62,925 nucleotides of DNA from [Clostridium] aminophilum (GTDB taxonomy: Bacteria; Bacillota; Clostridia; Lachnospirales; Lachnospiraceae), in contig NZ_FOIL01000011.1 of NCBI RefSeq assembly GCF_900101295.1, positions 1 to 62,925 on the forward strand, written 5' to 3'. The position numbers and the translations under genes are program-made. The notes under the pieces were generated by a model, which saw nothing but the letters and a program-made list of their open reading frames with translations, searched no databases and was not told where the DNA came from. Below, in pieces: positions 42,526-50,555 of this stretch; position 1 is the first letter of the stretch, and every line of letters starts with the position of its first letter.

Positions 42526-42980
42526 TCATTCTCCTTCAGTTCCCCGATCGCCTTCAAACCGAACGCGATCAGTTCGATCATGCGGCTGTAATGGCCGGTC
42601 ATATAGAGCCAGCCCATCAGCGCTTCAAATCCGGTTGCGGTCCGGTAATCCGTCATCGTGGCATTCTTCGCTTTGGTATAAGACTTGGAATTTCTTCCGA
42701 GCTTATAGGCGCGGATCTCCTCCGCCGTCAGGATGTCCGCGTCATTCATGGCGTGGTACATCGCCGCCTGTGCCCCCGCCCTGACCAGAGAAGTGGTATG
42801 CTTGTGCATTTTTTCCACCTGCATGTTTCCCTGATCCATCACATAGGTCCGGATCACCATCTCATACGCTGCATCGCCGATGTAGGCAAGCTGAAGACCG
42901 GAGTACTCTCCGGTCTCATGTCCTTTGATCCGGAATGCTGTCCGGAAGTTTTCGAGGATCGTCTTCAGGCTCTCTTCCAT
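42522..42980 (-). CDS. mrnC: Mini-ribonuclease III (MrnC)
   Basis: 152 residues. A dimeric RNase III catalytic domain without the dsRNA-binding part; in Bacillus it matures 23S rRNA. Visible are LQLAYIGDAAYEMVIRTYV (metal site Asp), the helix KMHKHTTSLVRAGAQAAMYH, and TGFEALMGWLYMTGHYSRM with the second acidic site. It overlaps the end of cysS by 16 bp and the start of rlmB by 4 bp. Confidence 0.95.
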   Translation of the reverse strand: MEESLKTILENFRTAFRIKGHETGEYSGLQLAYIGDAAYEMVIRTYVMDQGNMQVEKMHKHTTSLVRAGAQAAMYHAMNDADILTAEEIRAYKLGRNSKSYTKAKNATMTDYRTATGFEALMGWLYMTGHYSRMIELIAFGLKAIGELKENE

Positions 42981-44380
42981 TTTACGCCCTCTCTGGTGTC
43001 TTCCAGAATAATCCCTTTTTCCAGCAGTTCGTTGCGGATCCGGTCAGCCTCGGCAAAATTCTTTGCTTTTCTCGCATCCTGACGCGCCTGAATCATCGCC
43101 TCGATATCGCTGTCCAGCATCTCCTTTTTTGTCTCGGTGATGATACCCAGAACACCGCAGAGTTTTTCCATAACGTCAAATACGGTCTTTGCATATTCCT
43201 TTGTGGAATCCGCCTTTACTGTGGAGTTGGAGAAACGAACCAGCTCAAATACCGCCGATACCGCATCCGCGGTATTAAAATCATCATCCATCGCCGACTC
43301 AAACTTTGCGATGTAATCCTTCAAAAGAGCCGCATTCTTTGTCTCCTCTTCCGTCATTGCGCCCTCTGCACCATTTTCCATCACCGTTCTCTGGTTCTCG
43401 GACGCGGTGCGGATACGCTCCAGAGAAGTCTTGGCAGACTCCATCATGTCAGCGCTGAAGTTCAGCGGGCTGCGGTACTGCGCGCTCAGCATGAACAGGC
43501 GGAGAACCTGAAGATCATAATGCTCGCTGATCTCGCGGACGGTACGGAAGTTACCGAGAGACTTGGACATCTTGGTTCCGTCGATATTCAGGAATGCGTT
43601 GTGCATCCAGTATTTGGCAAACGGCTCGCCGTTCGCGCACTCACTCTGCGCGATCTCATTTTCATGGTGCGGGAACACGAGATCTTCGCCGCCCGCATGA
43701 ATGTCAATGGTGGTTCCAAGATATTTTTTGGACATCACCGAGCACTCGATGTGCCAGCCCGGTCTTCCCTCGCACCACGGGGATACCCAGAACGGCTCGC
43801 CCTCTTTCTTCGGTTTCCAGAGAACGAAATCATTCGGATCTTCCTTCTGGTCCTCACCGCTGACTTTCAGTGTTCTCTCGGTAAATGCGGACTCCAGATC
43901 ATCCATATTCTTATGGGAAAGCTTTCCGTAATTCGGGTCGCTCTTCACACGGAAATAGACCGTTCCGTCCTTTGCGACATAGGCATGTCCCTTGTCGATC
44001 AGCGTCTGAACCATCTCGATCATGCCGTCGATCTCTTCTGTCGCCTTCGGATTCTTCGTCGCCGGCATGATATTCATCCCCTTCATGTCGGTCAGGCACT
44101 CTCTGATAAAGCGCTCGGAGATAACGGAAGACTCCACGCCCTCTTCGTTGGCCGCCTTGATAATCTTGTCATCCACATCCGTAAAATTCGATACGTAATT
44201 GACTTTATATCCCTTGTACTCAAAATACCGGCGCACGGTGTCAAACACGATCATCGGGCGCGCATTTCCGATATGAATAAAGTTATAAACCGTCGGACCG
44301 CAGACATACATGCTGACCTGTCCGTCCTGAAGCGGCTTGAACTCTTCTTTTGTTCTGCTGAGTGTGTTGAAGATTTTCAT
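42965..44380 (-). CDS. cysS: Cysteinyl-tRNA synthetase
   Basis: 471 residues, usual length. Charges tRNA-Cys. The class I motifs are HIGNARPMI (HIGH) and KMSKSLGNF (KMSKS). Zinc ligands are the Cys of YVCGPTVY and of HIECSVMS with the His and Cys of the [11 protein letters not shown] segment. GWHIECS and [13 protein letters not shown] are family landmarks. AAGGGGAAA lies before the ATG at 44380. First gene of the cysS-mrnC-rlmB unit. No T-box is visible upstream. Confidence 0.98.
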   Translation of the reverse strand: MKIFNTLSRTKEEFKPLQDGQVSMYVCGPTVYNFIHIGNARPMIVFDTVRRYFEYKGYKVNYVSNFTDVDDKIIKAANEEGVESSVISERFIRECLTDMKGMNIMPATKNPKATEEIDGMIEMVQTLIDKGHAYVAKDGTVYFRVKSDPNYGKLSHKNMDDLESAFTERTLKVSGEDQKEDPNDFVLWKPKKEGEPFWVSPWCEGRPGWHIECSVMSKKYLGTTIDIHAGGEDLVFPHHENEIAQSECANGEPFAKYWMHNAFLNIDGTKMSKSLGNFRTVREISEHYDLQVLRLFMLSAQYRSPLNFSADMMESAKTSLERIRTASENQRTVMENGAEGAMTEEETKNAALLKDYIAKFESAMDDDFNTADAVSAVFELVRFSNSTVKADSTKEYAKTVFDVMEKLCGVLGIITETKKEMLDSDIEAMIQARQDARKAKNFAEADRIRNELLEKGIILEDTREGVKWKRA

Positions 44381-44403
44381 CGAACTTTCCCCTTTTCCAT
44401 TCT

Positions 44404-44430
44404 TTCACGATCTTATGTTCACGATCTTAC
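44404..44430. repeat. Two 14-bp direct repeats before cysS
   Basis: TTCACGATCTTATG and TTCACGATCTTACT are adjacent, 23 bp upstream of the cysS start. On the minus strand each carries TAAGAT. Their role is unknown. Confidence 0.5.
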
Positions 44431-44541
44431 TCTATTCTGTCTTTCCCGGCATAAGACGCTCTTCGCAGGTCGGCTCACCATCCGGGCAAATGTCCCCTGT
44501 GCCGGCATGGACATTGACTCCCTGCCCGCATAAACGAGTCG

Positions 44542-44626
44542 TAACACGCTTCACAAGTTTCGAGCGTTTCACGTCAGTCGCCAGGGCCTCACGCAAGCGT
44601 GAGCTTTGGCTCTTTGCTCGCCTAAA
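44542..44626. repeat. 85-bp element B, copy 2
   Basis: Same length and order as at 41056. Its hairpin reads CTCACGC-AA-GCGTGAG, so the stem is conserved with different bases. On the minus strand it directly follows the TTTTG of the ispF terminator. Confidence 0.85.
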
Positions 44627-44659
44627 CAAAAGGAAGACAGAACGCTATAGTCTGTCCTC
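44627..44659 (-). terminator. ispF terminator
   Basis: GGAGGACAGA, 8-nt loop, TTCTGTCTTCC, then TTTTG on the minus strand, about 50 bp past the ispF stop. Confidence 0.75.
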
Positions 44660-44707
44660 CATTCTATCACAAAACAATATTCTGTGCCACCGCAACTCAC
44701 AGATGCA

Positions 44708-45277
44708 TCACTCCGGCTGATTTTTCAGGCATCCCGCGCATCCGGCGCATCGGCCGCCCGCACATCCGCCATTTGGCATTGTCTGATCGTAGTAGATGAA
44801 ATTGTCCACCGTCGAAAGAAGCGCTACCGCCTGTGCGGAAATGCCCTCGCCCCGCCCGGTAAATCCGAGATGCTCTTCCGTCGTCGCCTTCACGCTGACC
44901 TGATCGACATCCAGCCCGAGCGCATCGGCGATATTCTGCGCCATCTTCGGCCGGTAATCCGCGAGTTTCGGCTTCTGTGCAATGATCGTCGAATCAATAT
45001 TCTCAATGATATAATTGTGCTCTTCCAGAATCTTTCCGACTTCCCGCAGAAGCATCATGCTGTCCGCGCCCTCATACCTCGGATCGGTATCCGGAAAATG
45101 CTGTCCGATGTCACCGAGCGCCGCCGCGCCGAGAAGCGCATCCATGATGGCATGGAGCAGAACGTCCGCGTCGGAGTGGCCGAGAAGTCCCTTTTCATAC
45201 GGGATTTTTACCCCTCCGAGAATCAGTTCCCGTCCCTCCGTCAGTTTGTGTACATCGTAACCCTGTCCTATCCTCAT
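44708..45277 (-). CDS. ispF: 2-C-methyl-D-erythritol 2,4-cyclodiphosphate synthase with a Cys-rich tail
   Basis: 189 residues. MEP pathway enzyme forming the cyclodiphosphate for isoprenoids. Metal ligands are in GYDVHKL and in the later His of [37 protein letters not shown] and [16 protein letters not shown] are family landmarks. The normal fold ends near AVALLSTVD (~residue 160). About 28 extra residues follow, with four Cys in [14 protein letters not shown], an unusual extension. The start at 45277 is the ATG at the family N-terminus; an upstream in-frame TTG would add eight residues. Confidence 0.95.
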   Translation of the reverse strand: MRIGQGYDVHKLTEGRELILGGVKIPYEKGLLGHSDADVLLHAIMDALLGAAALGDIGQHFPDTDPRYEGADSMMLLREVGKILEEHNYIIENIDSTIIAQKPKLADYRPKMAQNIADALGLDVDQVSVKATTEEHLGFTGRGEGISAQAVALLSTVDNFIYYDQTMPNGGCAGGRCAGCAGCLKNQPE

Positions 45278-45308
45278 CTGTTTCTTTCTTACCTTTCCCA
45301 AATAAAAA

Positions 45309-46295
45309 TCAGATAATCATCCGAATCTTTCCCTTTACACAGGAAACCTGAATATCCGTCATCGCGTTTCCGCTGCTCTCGCCGTCCGCATGGACAAGAA
45401 ACGGAATCTCGGTGTGAATCTTCGCCTCCTTGCAGGAATACGTCCGGAGTCCGCGGATCTTCCTTCGTCCGCCCGCCGCGCACCGCATCGCATTCATCAG
45501 TTCCGTCCGGCTGCTGTTCGAATAGACGCAGATCGAGAGTTCCCCGTTGCCGCGCCCCGCATCCCGTCCGATCTTCATACCGCCGCATTCATACGGAAGA
45601 AGCATGGCGCTCACAAAATAAATGTTGTTGAACTCCACTCGCCGCTCTCCGTTGAGGACAATATAGCCTTTGCTCGGAACCGCCGACCGGCAGCTGTGAT
45701 ACCGCGCAAAAAAACGGGAAAGCCGATCCAGCCGCAGTTTTCCGAAGAGAATTTTCAGCATCATGGAATCTTCCCGGTGGCAGATATCCGCATCGAGTCC
45801 GATCCCGCTGCTGACGATAAAACGCCGGTGGCAGGCTTCTCCGTCCGCTCCGTCCACTGTCATAATGCCGTAATCAAGGTTGCGGTACTTCTTCGCCCGC
45901 AGAATTCTGCGGATGCGGGAATTCACGCTCCGCGACAGGCGAAGACTCCGGGCAAGATCATTGCCCACTCCCACGGGAACATAGCCAACGGTGACCGGTG
46001 CATCCGTGTCCATCCCGTTCAGGACTTCACTGAATGTCCCGTCTCCGCCGACAATGACCATCACATGTTCGTCTGCTGTTTCCGTCTCATCTGTGGATTC
46101 TTCTTCCGACGTGCTTTCATATTGTTTGCGGAGGGATTCCGTGATCGCCGCAGCGTACTCTCCCGCCTGCTCCGGCCCCTCCGTCAGATATGCCTCATAT
46201 TCGATGTGCTTTCGGGCGATGATACGCTCGATTGTCTGCCAGACTTTCAAGCCTCTTCCGCTTCCTGAATTGGGATTGACGATAAAATAGTACAT
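45309..46295 (-). CDS. Diacylglycerol/lipid kinase family protein (YegS/BmrU type)
   Basis: 328 residues. ATP-dependent lipid kinase. The N-terminal [10 protein letters not shown] and the ATP-site [15 protein letters not shown] and [10 protein letters not shown] motifs are clear. A Glu/Thr-rich insert ([20 protein letters not shown]) lies between the first helix pair and the GGDGT strand. The start at 46295 has GGAGG 5 nt upstream; the frame continues upstream but only through low-complexity repeat DNA. The substrate (diacylglycerol or another lipid) cannot be told from sequence. Confidence 0.9.
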   Translation of the reverse strand: MYYFIVNPNSGSGRGLKVWQTIERIIARKHIEYEAYLTEGPEQAGEYAAAITESLRKQYESTSEEESTDETETADEHVMVIVGGDGTFSEVLNGMDTDAPVTVGYVPVGVGNDLARSLRLSRSVNSRIRRILRAKKYRNLDYGIMTVDGADGEACHRRFIVSSGIGLDADICHREDSMMLKILFGKLRLDRLSRFFARYHSCRSAVPSKGYIVLNGERRVEFNNIYFVSAMLLPYECGGMKIGRDAGRGNGELSICVYSNSSRTELMNAMRCAAGGRRKIRGLRTYSCKEAKIHTEIPFLVHADGESSGNAMTDIQVSCVKGKIRMII

Positions 46296-46500
46296 CTCCG
46301 CCTCCGTCAACAAGCGATTTCCGATACCGGCCGTTCCAGACTCTGCCGATACCCGTGATCGTTTTTCGTCTTCTCGATTAGTAATCAGTATAGCATATCG
46401 CCTGTGACGAATGGATAAAAAAAATATAAACAATGGCGCCCCTGCGGAAGTCCCGTCTCTGTCCGACGAACGGTCCGCGCGGCGGCGCCATAAAGCAACT

Positions 46501-46622
46501 TTTTTCTTATGTTTCCTCTGATGTTTTTCTGATGTTTTTCTTATGTTTTTACGCTTTTCCGGCGCTGTTTCCTGCGTTTTTCCGGTGCTGTTTCCTGCGC
46601 CTTTTCCGGTGCTTTTACGCCA
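46501..46622. repeat. Degenerate short repeats upstream of the lipid kinase gene
   Basis: Two kinds of unit: TCCGGTGCTGTTTCCTGCG-like (three copies, 46558-46615) and GATGTTTTTCT/TTATGTTTTT-like (46505-46550). It lies right after the stop of the small membrane protein gene. The rest of 46296-46500 shows nothing recognisable. Confidence 0.7.
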
Positions 46623-46626
46623 TTTC

Positions 46627-47085
46627 TTATACAAGACGGAAACCGAGCACACTTGCGGTCATCATGATCACACCGGCGAGAAGAACTCCCAGCATAACCG
46701 CCGCAACGGTCTCCCGAAACTTCATATCCAGAATGCTGGCCGCCAGTGTCCCGGTCCATGCCCCGGTTCCCGGGAGCGGAATTCCGACAAAAAGGAGAAG
46801 CGCAAGAAAGGTTCCGCGTCCAGCCTTCGCCGTCAGCCTTTTTCCCGCCTTTTCTCCACGGTCCAGAATCCACTCAAACATATTCCCGACGACCGGCCAG
46901 TTTTTCCCGGCCACCAGAACTTTTCTGGCAAACAGATGGATAAACGGAACCGGAAGCATATTGCCCACGATGCAGATCAGATACGACGGGATCAGCGGAA
47001 GTCCCAGATATTGTGAAAATGGAATTGCGCCTCGCAGCTCAACCATCGGAACCATGGAAACCAAAAATATCTTCAAAAAATCCAT
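46627..47085 (-). CDS. Small membrane protein, small multidrug export/COG2426 family
   Basis: 152 residues with about four membrane helices. MVPMVELRGAIPFSQYLGLP and GRGTFLALLLFVGIPLPGTGAWTGTLAA match the COG2426 family, sometimes named small multidrug export protein, whose true role is not established. The two halves share the E/G-R-G and P-P-G motifs. It is the first gene before the lipid kinase on the minus strand, 331 bp apart. Confidence 0.85.
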   Translation of the reverse strand: MDFLKIFLVSMVPMVELRGAIPFSQYLGLPLIPSYLICIVGNMLPVPFIHLFARKVLVAGKNWPVVGNMFEWILDRGEKAGKRLTAKAGRGTFLALLLFVGIPLPGTGAWTGTLAASILDMKFRETVAAVMLGVLLAGVIMMTASVLGFRLV

Positions 47086-47231
47086 CTTTTCACCTCATGA
47101 CAAGCCTGTCTTACAGCTTCCGCCCAATCATCCTCACGCTCCGTGTTGTTTCGGCCGTCAGCCCCGGAGCATGCTCCGCGCACTTCAAACGTTTCGCAGC
47201 CGCCGGCGGGCCTGTTACTTCAACGAGACGA

Positions 47232-47316
47232 AACACGTTTCGCGGTTTTCGACCGTTTCGCGGCAGTCGCCAAGGCCTCGTGCAAGCACAGGCTTTGGCT
47301 CGTTGCTCGCGTAAAA
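47232..47316. repeat. 85-bp element B, copy 3
   Basis: Hairpin CTCGTGC-AA-GCACAGG, otherwise as at 41056. On the minus strand it follows the T-run of the tRNA-Met terminator. A further degenerate piece (ACTTCAAACGTTTCGCAGCC, 47183) suggests a tandem second copy. Confidence 0.85.
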
Positions 47317-47344
47317 AACTCCGGAAACATCGCTGCTTCCGGAG
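47313..47344 (-). terminator. Terminator of the first Val-Met tRNA unit
   Basis: CTCCGGAAGCA and TGTTTCCGGAG pair, then TTTTTT on the minus strand, 10 bp past tRNA-Met. Confidence 0.8.
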
Positions 47345-47354
47345 TCGGTTATCA

Positions 47355-47428
47355 TAGCGAGAGGGGGACTTGAACCCTCGACACCGCGGGTATGAACCGC
47401 GTGCTCTAGCCAGCTGAGCTACCTCGCC
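47355..47428 (-). tRNA. tRNA-Met (anticodon CAT), copy 1
   Basis: 74 nt. Acceptor GGCGAGG/TCTCGCT, anticodon stem-loop CGCGG-TTCATAC-CCGCG. The anticodon stem lacks the GGG/CCC of initiators, so it is elongator Met rather than fMet; a modified tRNA-Ile2 is less likely. CCA is not encoded. Confidence 0.92.
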
Positions 47429-47478
47429 ATATTAAGAAAAAATCATCGGTTCAGACGATCAGGTCTGAACCGATTGGA

Positions 47479-47551
47479 TGGGGCGTATAGGGCTCGAACC
47501 TATGACCCCCTGCTTGTAAGGCAGATGCTCTCCCAGCTGAGCTAACACCCC
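47479..47551 (-). tRNA. tRNA-Val (anticodon TAC), copy 1
   Basis: 73 nt. Acceptor GGGGTGT/ACGCCCC, anticodon stem-loop TCTGC-CTTACAA-GCAGG. It precedes tRNA-Met in the same transcript. Confidence 0.95.
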
Positions 47552-47584
47552 ACATCCTTTTGTGTCGCTCACGCGACTCCATCA

Positions 47585-47613
47585 TAATAGCAGACCTGGG
47601 GTGATATGTCAAC
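47585..47613 (-). promoter_or_regulatory. Promoter of tRNA Val-Met unit 1
   Basis: TTGACA (47608-47613), 17 nt, TATTAT (47585-47590) on the minus strand. Confidence 0.88.
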
Positions 47614-47740
47614 ATTATTTTTCGATTTTTTCGAATTGTTTTTAAAACTCCCTTGAAGACACGAATTCGGGCAGAAAGAACGCGGAACGCGGCGGTCGCC
47701 GCCGGCCATCGCTGCTGCCCCCAGAATGCCCTCTTCCGCT

Positions 47741-47806
47741 CAGCAGCGCGCATCCCCGCAGAGCGGTTTTGTTGCACAGGAATTCCGAAGAAATTTCCTG
47801 CGCAAC
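47741..47806 (-). repeat. Palindromic element A, copy 7 (diverged)
   Basis: GCGCGCATCCCCGCAGAGCG leads into core arms GTTGCACAGGAA (47771) and TTTCCTGCGCAAC. Where other copies have GTTTC/GAAAC, this has GTTGC/GCAAC: both sides changed. On the minus strand it abuts the T-run at 47807. An upstream GC-rich part (47680-47740) may be a diverged long form. Confidence 0.8.
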
Positions 47807-47835
47807 AAAAAAACCGGAAGCATCTCTGCTTCCGG
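47807..47835 (-). terminator. Terminator of the second Val-Met tRNA unit
   Basis: CCGGAAGCA-GAGA-TGCTTCCGG then TTTTTTT on the minus strand; perfect 9-bp stem. Confidence 0.9.
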
Positions 47836-47844
47836 AATCGATCA

Positions 47845-47918
47845 TAGCGAGAGGGGGACTTGAACCCTCGACACCACGGGTATGAACCGTGTGCTCTAGC
47901 CAGCTGAGCTACCTCGCC
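47845..47918 (-). tRNA. tRNA-Met (anticodon CAT), copy 2
   Basis: Identical to copy 1 except the outer anticodon-stem pairs (CACGG/CCGTG in place of CGCGG/CCGCG), a paired change. Confidence 0.92.
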
Positions 47919-47960
47919 ATATTTAAGATTCGGTTCAGGCTTTCACCTGAACCGATCGGA

Positions 47961-48033
47961 TGGGGCGTATAGGGCTCGAACCTATGACCCCCTGCTTGTA
48001 AGGCAGATGCTCTCCCAGCTGAGCTAACACCCC
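47961..48033 (-). tRNA. tRNA-Val (anticodon TAC), copy 2
   Basis: The same sequence as copy 1; first gene of the second unit. Confidence 0.95.
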
Positions 48034-48064
48034 ACATCCTTGCTGTCGCTCACGCGACTTTGAT

Positions 48065-48093
48065 AGTTTATCAAATCATGTTTCATTTGTCAA
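48065..48093 (-). promoter_or_regulatory. Promoter of tRNA Val-Met unit 2
   Basis: TTGACA (48088-48093), 17 nt, TAAACT (48065-48070) on the minus strand. Confidence 0.85.
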
Positions 48094-48219
48094 CGATTTA
48101 TTCTGAATTTTTTATTTTTTTTATTTTCCCTTCACATTATTCCATCCACAATTTACCGTTCAACATTTTCACGTTTCCTGCGTGTGCTTCCCACAATTCC
48201 GCTCTGGTATAAGTATTTT

Positions 48220-48232
48220 TTCATGTTATACT
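48220..48232 (+). promoter_or_regulatory. Extended -10 promoter of the alpha/beta hydrolase gene
   Basis: TTCATGTTATACT contains TG-N-TATACT. The identical 13-mer occurs before both surface lipoprotein genes (54950 and 60998). The rest of 48094-48375 is AT-rich leader without other features. Confidence 0.6.
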
Positions 48233-48375
48233 CTATTTGTGGATTATTTCATTCCATTCACACTGTATTTTCTGCACATTTCGGTCTGTTTTCGCCCAAT
48301 CCGAACGGGTAAGGAACACCGCCTCTTTGGATTTCGCGAACACGGTCCGAATCCATCAAACAGAGGAGGCGTCTT

Positions 48376-49317
48376 ATGCTGCACGAAGTCAATTTCCCGT
48401 CATTCAATGAAAGAGATACCGTATACGGATGGATCTACGTCCCGGCTGCCGAGCCCAAGGGCATTGTACAGCTGATCCATGGTTTCGGGGAACACTCCCG
48501 CCGGTATCTTCATATGATTTCAACGTTTGTCGAAGAAGGTTATATCGTGGCCGCCGACGATCATGTCGGCCATGGAAAGACCGCGCTGGAGAACAACACC
48601 TGGGGCGACTGGGGTGACAAAGGATTCCATACGATGATGGAGGATGAACACCGGCTCCATGACCTGACGGTCAAAATGTACCCGGACCTGCCGTATTTCC
48701 TCTTCGGTCACAGCATGGGATCCTTCATCGTCCGCGATTACATCACAAAATACGGCGATGAGCTTGCAGGTGTAACCATCTGCGGAACCCTCGGCGTATG
48801 GCCGAACCTGAAAGAGAATCTGGATTATCTCCAGAAACTGATGGATGACGGAAAGGGAAAAGAGGCGGATCCGCTGGTTCCGGCAAAAATGATGGGCTGG
48901 ATGTTCCGCCGATGCCCGGAAGGCGCCTCCATCGGCAATGAATGGATCTGCGCGGATCCGTTCGTTCAGAAGGATCACGCCGCCGACCCGTTTGACGCAT
49001 TCAGCAGACCGTGTCTGAATCAGTCCTTCTATTACTTCGGTCAGATGATGGAATATATCACCGGCGAAGAATGGGCAAAGAAGGTTCCGGCCGGGCTTCC
49101 GATCTACAATATCGCGGGGGATCAGGATCCGGTCGGTCAGTTCGGAACCGGCGTCATGCAGACGACCAACTGGCTGATCGACACTGGACACGATGTGGAA
49201 ACCATGCTCTATCCGGGCTATCGCCATGAGATTCACAATTACCGGGATCTCAAAGAGATCGTGGAAGACGGAATTCTGGATTTCATGGACGAGCATCTGA
49301 CCAAAGAAGAAGAGTGA
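48376..49317 (+). CDS. Alpha/beta hydrolase, monoacylglycerol-lipase-like
   Basis: 313 residues, no signal peptide. The oxyanion loop is IHGFGEHSRRY; the nucleophile Ser is in FGHSMGSF (~118); the acid is likely the Asp of AGDQDPVG (~254) and the base the His of GYRHEIHN (~283). This matches the serine aminopeptidase S33/lysophospholipase group. GAGGAGG lies 7 nt before the ATG. It is 49 bp upstream of a PAP2 phosphatase on the same strand, so the two may act together on lipids. Confidence 0.92.
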   Translation: MLHEVNFPSFNERDTVYGWIYVPAAEPKGIVQLIHGFGEHSRRYLHMISTFVEEGYIVAADDHVGHGKTALENNTWGDWGDKGFHTMMEDEHRLHDLTVKMYPDLPYFLFGHSMGSFIVRDYITKYGDELAGVTICGTLGVWPNLKENLDYLQKLMDDGKGKEADPLVPAKMMGWMFRRCPEGASIGNEWICADPFVQKDHAADPFDAFSRPCLNQSFYYFGQMMEYITGEEWAKKVPAGLPIYNIAGDQDPVGQFGTGVMQTTNWLIDTGHDVETMLYPGYRHEIHNYRDLKEIVEDGILDFMDEHLTKEEE

Positions 49318-49366
49318 ACTTGATAAAATCTAAATTTCAGTTTTGCCATAACAGGAAGGATAAGTC

Positions 49367-50314
49367 ATGGATATCAATATACTGTTGGGTTTTCAGGAAT
49401 TCCGGAACGGAGTCGGTTCCTGTCTGACCGCCTTTATGACCAAGATGAGTTACATCGGAGAAATGAATACGGTCCTGATCTTCACCGCCCTGATCTACTG
49501 GTGCGTCAGCAAAAACTTCGGCACCTATCTTCTGATGGGCTGGAGCGGCAACCGCATCGTCAACGGCCTTTTGAAGGTGAGTGCCTGCGTATACCGTCCC
49601 TGGATCAGGGATCCCCGGATTATTCCCGACAGCGATGCCCTCGCGTCGGCGACCGGTTATTCATTTCCCAGCGGACACAGCATGAATGCCGCCTCTCTCT
49701 TCGGAGGAGGCGCGATCCGCCGGGAACTCCCCCGACTTCTTCGGGTTGTCCTTGGATTGATTGCCGTACTCATCGCGTTAAGCCGGAATTTCCTCGGCGT
49801 GCACACCCCGCAGGATATTCTGGTCGGTCTGGCGGCAGGAGTTCTTGTCATGTGGCTGACGGCAAAGCTTCTTGCATGGATCAATCGGCATCCGGAAAAA
49901 GATATCGCGGTGATGTGTGCCGGCATCGGTATCTCCGTCGCCGTTGCCGCATACGCGGCTCTAAAATCTTATCCGGTCGATTATGACGCAGCCGGAAAAC
50001 TTCTGGTGGACGGTGCCAAAATGGCCAACGACACCTTCAAGGGTGTCGGCTGGTGCATCGGCTTCCTGCTCGGCTGGGTGTTGGAAAGACGATATGTCGG
50101 TTTTTCCACCGATATCCCGATGATGACGCGGATGACCAGACTCACGGCAGGACTTCTCGGATATTATGCCGTCAGCCTGATCCTGCTGCCGTTGTTCAAA
50201 AGCGGGATTCCGGGAGCAGGCGGAACACTCCTGACCTGCTTCGTCCAGATGTTCTATGTAACCTTCCTCGTTCCGTTCTGTATAAAACATCTGGAACACA
50301 AGCCGGCGGCATAA
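49367..50314 (+). CDS. PAP2-family membrane phosphatase
   Basis: 315 residues, about eight membrane helices. The three PAP2 motifs are present: KVSACVYRPWIRDP, YSFPSGHS and SRNFLGVHTPQDILVG (catalytic His and Asp). It dephosphorylates a lipid phosphate such as phosphatidic acid or undecaprenyl pyrophosphate. GGAAGGA lies 8 nt upstream. Probably in an operon with the alpha/beta hydrolase. Confidence 0.93.
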   Translation: MDINILLGFQEFRNGVGSCLTAFMTKMSYIGEMNTVLIFTALIYWCVSKNFGTYLLMGWSGNRIVNGLLKVSACVYRPWIRDPRIIPDSDALASATGYSFPSGHSMNAASLFGGGAIRRELPRLLRVVLGLIAVLIALSRNFLGVHTPQDILVGLAAGVLVMWLTAKLLAWINRHPEKDIAVMCAGIGISVAVAAYAALKSYPVDYDAAGKLLVDGAKMANDTFKGVGWCIGFLLGWVLERRYVGFSTDIPMMTRMTRLTAGLLGYYAVSLILLPLFKSGIPGAGGTLLTCFVQMFYVTFLVPFCIKHLEHKPAA

Positions 50315-50317
50315 TGC

Positions 50318-50405
50318 TTCGTTTGCCGGATAACACCGAACCACAGCCGGACGGCGCAGTGTTCGTTTGCCGGATAACGCCGGACCACAGCCGGACGGCG
50401 CAGCG
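50318..50405. repeat. Two 44-bp tandem repeats after the PAP2 gene
   Basis: 50318-50361 and 50362-50405 differ at only a few positions. Each runs from TTCGTTTGCCGGATAAC to GCCGGACGGCGCAG. It lies between the PAP2 stop and the terminator. Confidence 0.85.
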
Positions 50406-50438
50406 CACCGTTTTCTGTGTGATTTGACACACCGCAAA

Positions 50439-50464
50439 AGCCCCGGGCCATCCGGCCCGGGGCT
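50439..50464. terminator. Bidirectional terminator-like hairpin, PAP2 and GGDEF genes
   Basis: AGCCCCGGGCC-ATCC-GGCCCGGGGCT, a perfect 11-bp stem with CAAAA on one side and CTCTCTC on the other. Confidence 0.75.
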
Positions 50465-50555
50465 CTCTCTCGTGATCACAGATTCAAAGTTCATCCGTAC
50501 TCCGTCACAATCCTCACAATTCTCATTTCTCACGCTTCGGCTCTCATGGATCTCT

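Noticed and set aside
44381-44541. Possible T-box before cysS
   Set aside because: No T-box sequence (TGGNACC-like) or antiterminator pair is visible; only two 14-bp direct repeats.
45296-46652. Longer lipid kinase starting upstream of 46295
   Set aside because: The extra N-terminus is encoded by low-complexity repeats; a good Shine-Dalgarno precedes the family's normal start.
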